26,688 nucleotides of DNA from a virus: positions 24,391 to 51,078 of the IMG/VR virus record IMGVR_UViG_3300037963_002654; one strand, 5' to 3'. Shown here piece after piece: positions 23,529-26,688 of the stretch. The notes beneath the pieces were generated by a model, which was not told where the DNA came from, did not search any database, and saw nothing but the letters and a program-made list of their open reading frames with translations. Position 1 is the stretch's first letter; the number at the start of each line of letters is the position of its first letter. Position numbers and translations under genes: made by a program.

Positions 23529-23717
23529 ATGGTAGACTTTATGAAAAATATTTTTGGGATAGGTCGCAATACTGACCTAAATCCTATTGACTCAAATTAT
23601 GACAACTCTGAAGAAGAGTATTACGCTCAACTTGAAGAAGACTGGGCAGATTTTGAAACAGAAATTATTAATGAAGAATCGGATTATTATGTATGGTGGA
23701 ATATAAAAGAATTATAA
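23529..23717 (+). CDS. 62-residue acidic protein, unknown
   Basis: MVDFMKNIFGIGRNTDLNPI, then a strongly acidic, Tyr/Trp-rich stretch (NSEEEYYAQLEEDWADFETE, ending YYVWWNIKEL). Net charge is clearly negative. It is the first gene of a run leading to the amidotransferase and amidoligase genes, and its stop is three bases before the next start. The Glu-rich sequence makes it a conceivable acceptor for amide-bond modification by the downstream ligase, but that is an idea only, and a DNA-mimic-like role would also fit. No homologue recognised. Confidence 0.5.
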   Translation: MVDFMKNIFGIGRNTDLNPIDSNYDNSEEEYYAQLEEDWADFETEIINEESDYYVWWNIKEL

Positions 23718-23720
23718 ATT

Positions 23721-24200
23721 ATGGCAAAACATAAACTTAACTATACTATTATTAGAGAAGCCTTGGGCGAGTATCTAAAAAATAAAGCAGTTATACCTAT
23801 GTATAACAAAAAACAAATCAAAGAAGAGGCTTACAAGCTTGAAGACTTAGAGAATAGTAAGGCGTTTCTTATAGACAATGCACCAAGAAAAAGAATGAGA
23901 GTTGATTTAAACATTACAAAACAAATTTTATTTGAAACTTTAGAAGGATTTTTAAGACAAGAACAAACACCAAAGTATTTTACTAGTGGTGCATCATACT
24001 CAACAGTAAATAATCAAAAATATGAAACAATAGAAACCTATCTTCAATTATATAAAGAAGCAGATTTAAATACTAGAGTAGAAAATATGATTTGGGTTAT
24101 AGAAAACCTTTTAAGTTGTGGAAACTTGAGAGCTAACATAACAAAAGACCAAAAGGAAAGACTTGTAATAGCAACCGAAAACTTACCAAAACATGAGTAG
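23721..24200 (+). CDS. 159-residue helical protein, unknown
   Basis: Lys/Glu-rich and mostly helical: LNYTIIREALGEYLKNKAVI (6-25), KKQIKEEAYKLEDLENSKAF, ITKQILFETLEGFLRQEQTP, and VENMIWVIENLLSCGN near the end. No membrane segment or motif is evident. It follows the 62-residue gene by three bases, and its stop overlaps the start of the amidotransferase frame (ATGAGTAG), so the genes are likely translated together. Its conserved place in the run, if seen in other phages, would suggest a partner or substrate-binding factor of the two enzymes. Confidence 0.55.
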   Translation: MAKHKLNYTIIREALGEYLKNKAVIPMYNKKQIKEEAYKLEDLENSKAFLIDNAPRKRMRVDLNITKQILFETLEGFLRQEQTPKYFTSGASYSTVNNQKYETIETYLQLYKEADLNTRVENMIWVIENLLSCGNLRANITKDQKERLVIATENLPKHE

Positions 24201-25209
24201 GGTTTGGGATGAAGGGGTAAATGGTATACCCTTCGACGCAATAGATGAATACCATGAATTAATTAATAACGAAAAAAATATAAATATGTGTGGATTAGTA
24301 GGCTTTTCAGGTAAAGCAGACACAAGTGTGTTAAAGGCTTTACATTTATTAGCGGACAATGATTCCAGAGGTGGCCACTCTACAGGAATGTTCGCAAACG
24401 GTAAAATATACAAAACATTAGATGAGTCTATGAATATATTACCAATGCTTGAATCAAATGATACAGGCAGTGTTCTTATAGGACACACAAGATATGGTAC
24501 TCATGGTGCTAACACCACTGAGAATGCACATCCATTTCAGCACAAAGGAATTATAGGTGCTCACAATGGTGTGTTAGATAACTATGAAGAGGTAGGTAAA
24601 AAGTATGGTATAGAGAAAACAGCTGTTGATTCAGAAATGATTATTAAAGTACTAGGAGAAAAACGAGATGCTAGTAAATTAGGATTATTTGGTGGAACAA
24701 AAGCTGTGCTATATACTGCTAGTGACAATAAACTTTATGTATACCGACACAATAACCCATTATTCTATTTAAGAAAAGAAGAAGGTGTTTATTTTAGTTC
24801 ACTCAAAGATGGCCTGGAAAATATAGCAGGTAAAAATGAAAAAATAAAAGAGTGTAAAAAAGATAAACTATTTATTTGGGAGAATGGAGAATTATTGCAA
24901 ACAATTAACATTAAACACAAACCTATACCAGCCACTAAAGTTATAAATACAAATTGGCAATCGTATGGTAATCATTTTGCAACACCCTCACACTCAAGCA
25001 TTTATGAACAAGCTAATATATTTGAACAAAATGATTGGGATAATTATGAGGAAGAAGATTATGCTAAAGCAGAACATTTGCAAAAGATAAGCTTAAAACT
25101 ACAAGAACTTGAAGAACATCTTGATATGGATTTAGATTCAAGAACAGCTTTAAGAAGTGCAATAACTGAATTAGATGAAATGGCTAACGAGATTTATTAT
25201 TCATATTAA
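24193..25209 (+). CDS. Class II glutamine amidotransferase (Ntn-hydrolase glutaminase)
   Basis: The core is a GlmS/PurF-type glutaminase domain with the expected motifs: Cys33 in MCGLVGFSG (the N-terminal nucleophile once exposed), RGGHSTG (59-65), GHTRYGTHG (97-105), ENAHPF (110-115), AHNGVLDNYEEV (123-134) with the oxyanion Asn/Gly, and VDSEM (145-149). It would hydrolyse glutamine and pass on ammonia. There is no SIS sugar-isomerase or phosphoribosyl domain. The last 100 residues are a charged tail, so ammonia must go to a separate partner, most simply the amidoligase encoded 11 bases on. Start is uncertain. ATG 24193 overlaps the preceding stop and adds 31 residues ahead of Met32-Cys33, which would need removal as a propeptide. 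ATG 24286 puts Cys directly at position 2 and has an A-rich leader. I give the longer frame because the upstream part reads like protein. Confidence 0.85.
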   Translation: MSRVWDEGVNGIPFDAIDEYHELINNEKNINMCGLVGFSGKADTSVLKALHLLADNDSRGGHSTGMFANGKIYKTLDESMNILPMLESNDTGSVLIGHTRYGTHGANTTENAHPFQHKGIIGAHNGVLDNYEEVGKKYGIEKTAVDSEMIIKVLGEKRDASKLGLFGGTKAVLYTASDNKLYVYRHNNPLFYLRKEEGVYFSSLKDGLENIAGKNEKIKECKKDKLFIWENGELLQTINIKHKPIPATKVINTNWQSYGNHFATPSHSSIYEQANIFEQNDWDNYEEEDYAKAEHLQKISLKLQELEEHLDMDLDSRTALRSAITELDEMANEIYYSY

Positions 25210-25220
25210 AATTTTAGATT

Positions 25221-26471
25221 ATGGGAAAAGAATATGAATTAGAAGAAGGTTATGTCATTGACATGAATGGCGATGAACAACATGAAGATGATTGTGTTCA
25301 GTTACATGATGGACAATGGTGTCATCAAGACGAAGCTAATTATTGTGAATCAGATGGAGAATATTACCATGAAAATGAAGGTAGAATACAATGGTGTGAG
25401 ACAAATGAATGTTATTATCTTGATGAAGAAATGATTTATGGTGAGCTGTATCAAGGTGGCGAAGGCTGGTTTCATCAGGATACTGATTATGAGTATTCAG
25501 AACATTCTGATAGATATTTTCAGTGTCGTGACACAGTAGAAGGCTGCGGATTTATATGGTCTAGCGCTAGAGAAGATTGGGTTCCAGAAGATGAATACAA
25601 TGAGTATGAGTGTTGGGATTGTACTTACACTATGAAAGACACTATGTTTACTGAAACATATGGAATGCCATACACATTTGGCGTAGAAATGGAAACTTGT
25701 AGTGGCTATTTAGAATATACAACTAAATATAATCTTAGGTGTGTAGAAGATGGCAGTATAGACGCACAAGAATATGTAACAGGAGTTCTTCAAGGTAACA
25801 AGGGTATGGATGAGCTAAAAATGATATGCGAAGCTGTTAATAGAGAATGTTATGTTGACAAAACCTGTGGTGTTCATGTGCATATAGGTGGTGCTAGCTT
25901 CAATAGAAGATTTAGTATACTATCTATTATGCTGGGACAAATGATGCAAGAGCAATTATTTAGAATTCAACCTAAATCAAGGAGAAAAAATACTTACTGT
26001 AAAGAAATACCTGAAAAGTACAGGGAATTAAGAACAGTAAATAAAAAACTATTTCCTTATACATATAAAAGAATGTTAAGGTTGCTTTCTCAATACATTG
26101 CTAATTGCTCAGGAGGATTTGATAAAACTAATTGTAAAAAATCATCTAATCCTAACGGACACTATTCATCTACACGATATAAGTGGCTCAATCTAAATAA
26201 CTTTAGTTATAGAGATAGGGGAGACACCATAGAGTTTAGACAACATAGTGGCTCACTTGATTATAATAAAATAAGAAAGTGGGTATTATTTTGTATGAGT
26301 TTTGTTAACTTTGTTGAAAACCATTCAAGAACCATAATAGAAGCATTCAACAGATTCCAAGAAGACCCAGCTATATGTATATCAATGCGTGAAGTGTTGG
26401 TTGCAAGCTTAGGTAAAGAAGGAGATGTTATAGCAGACTATTATGATAAACGTGAAGAAAGATTTAATTAA
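25221..26471 (+). CDS. Amidoligase-type (COOH-NH2 ligase) enzyme with acidic Cys/Trp-rich N-terminal domain
   Basis: 416 residues. Residues about 150-370 match the putative amidoligase family related to glutamine synthetase and gamma-glutamylcysteine synthetase: FGVEMET (153-159, acidic metal ligands), VEDGSI (175-180), CGVHVHIG (216-223, the metal/substrate His pair), RYKWLNLNNF (319-328) and TIEFRQHSGSLD (336-347, with the Arg that binds ATP or acceptor). Such enzymes use ATP to form an amide between a carboxylate and an amine. Residues 1-145 are an extra acidic domain with repeated Cys, Trp and Tyr (see Findings). It is the last gene of the run and follows the glutaminase gene by 11 bases, a pairing known in phages and bacteria. 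The target is unknown: a cell-wall peptide, a virion protein or a small metabolite are all possible. Confidence 0.85.
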   Translation: MGKEYELEEGYVIDMNGDEQHEDDCVQLHDGQWCHQDEANYCESDGEYYHENEGRIQWCETNECYYLDEEMIYGELYQGGEGWFHQDTDYEYSEHSDRYFQCRDTVEGCGFIWSSAREDWVPEDEYNEYECWDCTYTMKDTMFTETYGMPYTFGVEMETCSGYLEYTTKYNLRCVEDGSIDAQEYVTGVLQGNKGMDELKMICEAVNRECYVDKTCGVHVHIGGASFNRRFSILSIMLGQMMQEQLFRIQPKSRRKNTYCKEIPEKYRELRTVNKKLFPYTYKRMLRLLSQYIANCSGGFDKTNCKKSSNPNGHYSSTRYKWLNLNNFSYRDRGDTIEFRQHSGSLDYNKIRKWVLFCMSFVNFVENHSRTIIEAFNRFQEDPAICISMREVLVASLGKEGDVIADYYDKREERFN

Positions 26472-26497
26472 TCGTTATTGCATTCACACATTCTACA

Positions 26498-26573
26498 AGG
26501 GGGGAGTTGTAATCAATTTTAAGTTATAATACCAGTTATACTTTGTGTTCAAGATTACCGATTTCTCCCCCCT
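26498..26573. ncRNA. Three-helix structured RNA element (candidate)
   Basis: Nested helices: P1 AGGGGGGAG (26498-26506) with CTCCCCCCT (26565-26573); P2 GTAATC (26509-26514) with GATTAC (26553-26558); P3 AAGTTATA (26521-26528) with TATACTT (26537-26543), one bulge. No T-tract follows, so not an ordinary terminator. It lies 26 bases after the amidoligase stop. A leader element, 3' structure or small RNA are the choices; strand is not certain. Confidence 0.5.
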
Positions 26574-26579
26574 GTGTAG

Positions 26580-26590
26580 TTCACTATCAT
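26580..26590 (+). repeat. TTCACTATCAT box, copy 4
   Basis: Perfect 11-base copy, in the gap after the amidoligase gene, as the other copies are in earlier rightward gaps. Confidence 0.55.
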
Positions 26591-26688
26591 TGACATCAAA
26601 TATTACACTCTGAGTAAATAGGAGGAATGCATGCCTCGGTCTAATACGCCACTACTATTTATTTGTTAAAGTCCTGGCCAATGTTAAA

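Larger units (their letters stand above)
26472..26688 (+). other. Non-coding end of window
   Basis: No gene is complete here. The stretch holds a structured element (26498-26573), a TTCACTATCAT box (26580-26590) and an AGGAGG-like sequence before tiny frames at 26628 and 26632 of only 5-12 codons. A rightward gene may start near 26682, at the very edge. Confidence 0.5.

Noticed and set aside
26621-26670. AGGAGG followed by ATGs, looking like a Shine-Dalgarno start
   Set aside because: The frames close after 5 and 12 codons, and other genes here do not use such sites.
1-26688. Recoded stop codon, as in some crAss-like phages
   Set aside because: TAA, TAG and TGA all act as stops at tight gene junctions, and no long gene needs an in-frame TAG or TGA.
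21115-26688. tRNA genes or CRISPR array in the non-coding gaps
   Set aside because: No cloverleaf with a TTC-loop-like arm was seen, and the short repeats are too few and irregularly spaced for an array.

Overview
The window is a piece of an AT-rich tailed-phage genome, most likely from a phage of a Bacteroidetes (flavobacterial, plausibly marine) host. Its large-terminase, portal, head-tail ring and muzzle proteins, and their order, resemble the crAss-like phages (Crassvirales). The host guess rests on two things seen directly. Several leftward genes have the Bacteroidetes -7 promoter element TAnnTTTG, and translation leaders are A/T-rich with almost no Shine-Dalgarno sequences. The relationship is inferred from motifs read by eye, not from a database search. 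The standard genetic code fits: TAA, TAG and TGA all serve as stops.

The layout is two divergent blocks. From about 21101 leftward to 1 (minus strand) lies a tightly packed late module. In order of transcription it holds small proteins of unknown role (several paralogous), a protein that may be the small terminase, the large terminase, portal, a scaffold-like acidic protein, major capsid protein, small capsid-associated proteins, ring/adaptor proteins, and a giant tail muzzle-type protein of more than 2052 residues that runs off the left edge. Genes abut or overlap by 1-17 nt, except around the capsid genes, where GC-rich hairpins sit in the gaps.

From 21115 to 21602 lies a non-coding divergent control region. 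Rightward from 21603 come very small early-type genes (a two-helix membrane protein, a tiny lipoprotein candidate, a 39-residue protein and a 48-residue coiled coil). They are followed by a 201-residue unknown protein and then a four-gene run at 23529-26471. That run ends with a class II glutamine amidotransferase next to an amidoligase of the COOH-NH2 ligase type. This pair is the clearest candidate biochemical system here: the amidotransferase would release ammonia from glutamine and the ligase would attach it, or another amine, to a carboxylate on an unknown target.

The rightward intergenic regions share short repeated words (TTCACTATCAT, GCCTTTGCCC, TTTGTTCTT) and contain several stem-loops, including a three-helix structured element at 26498-26573. 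No tRNA, rRNA, CRISPR array, insertion sequence, integrase or recognisable lysis or replication gene was seen.
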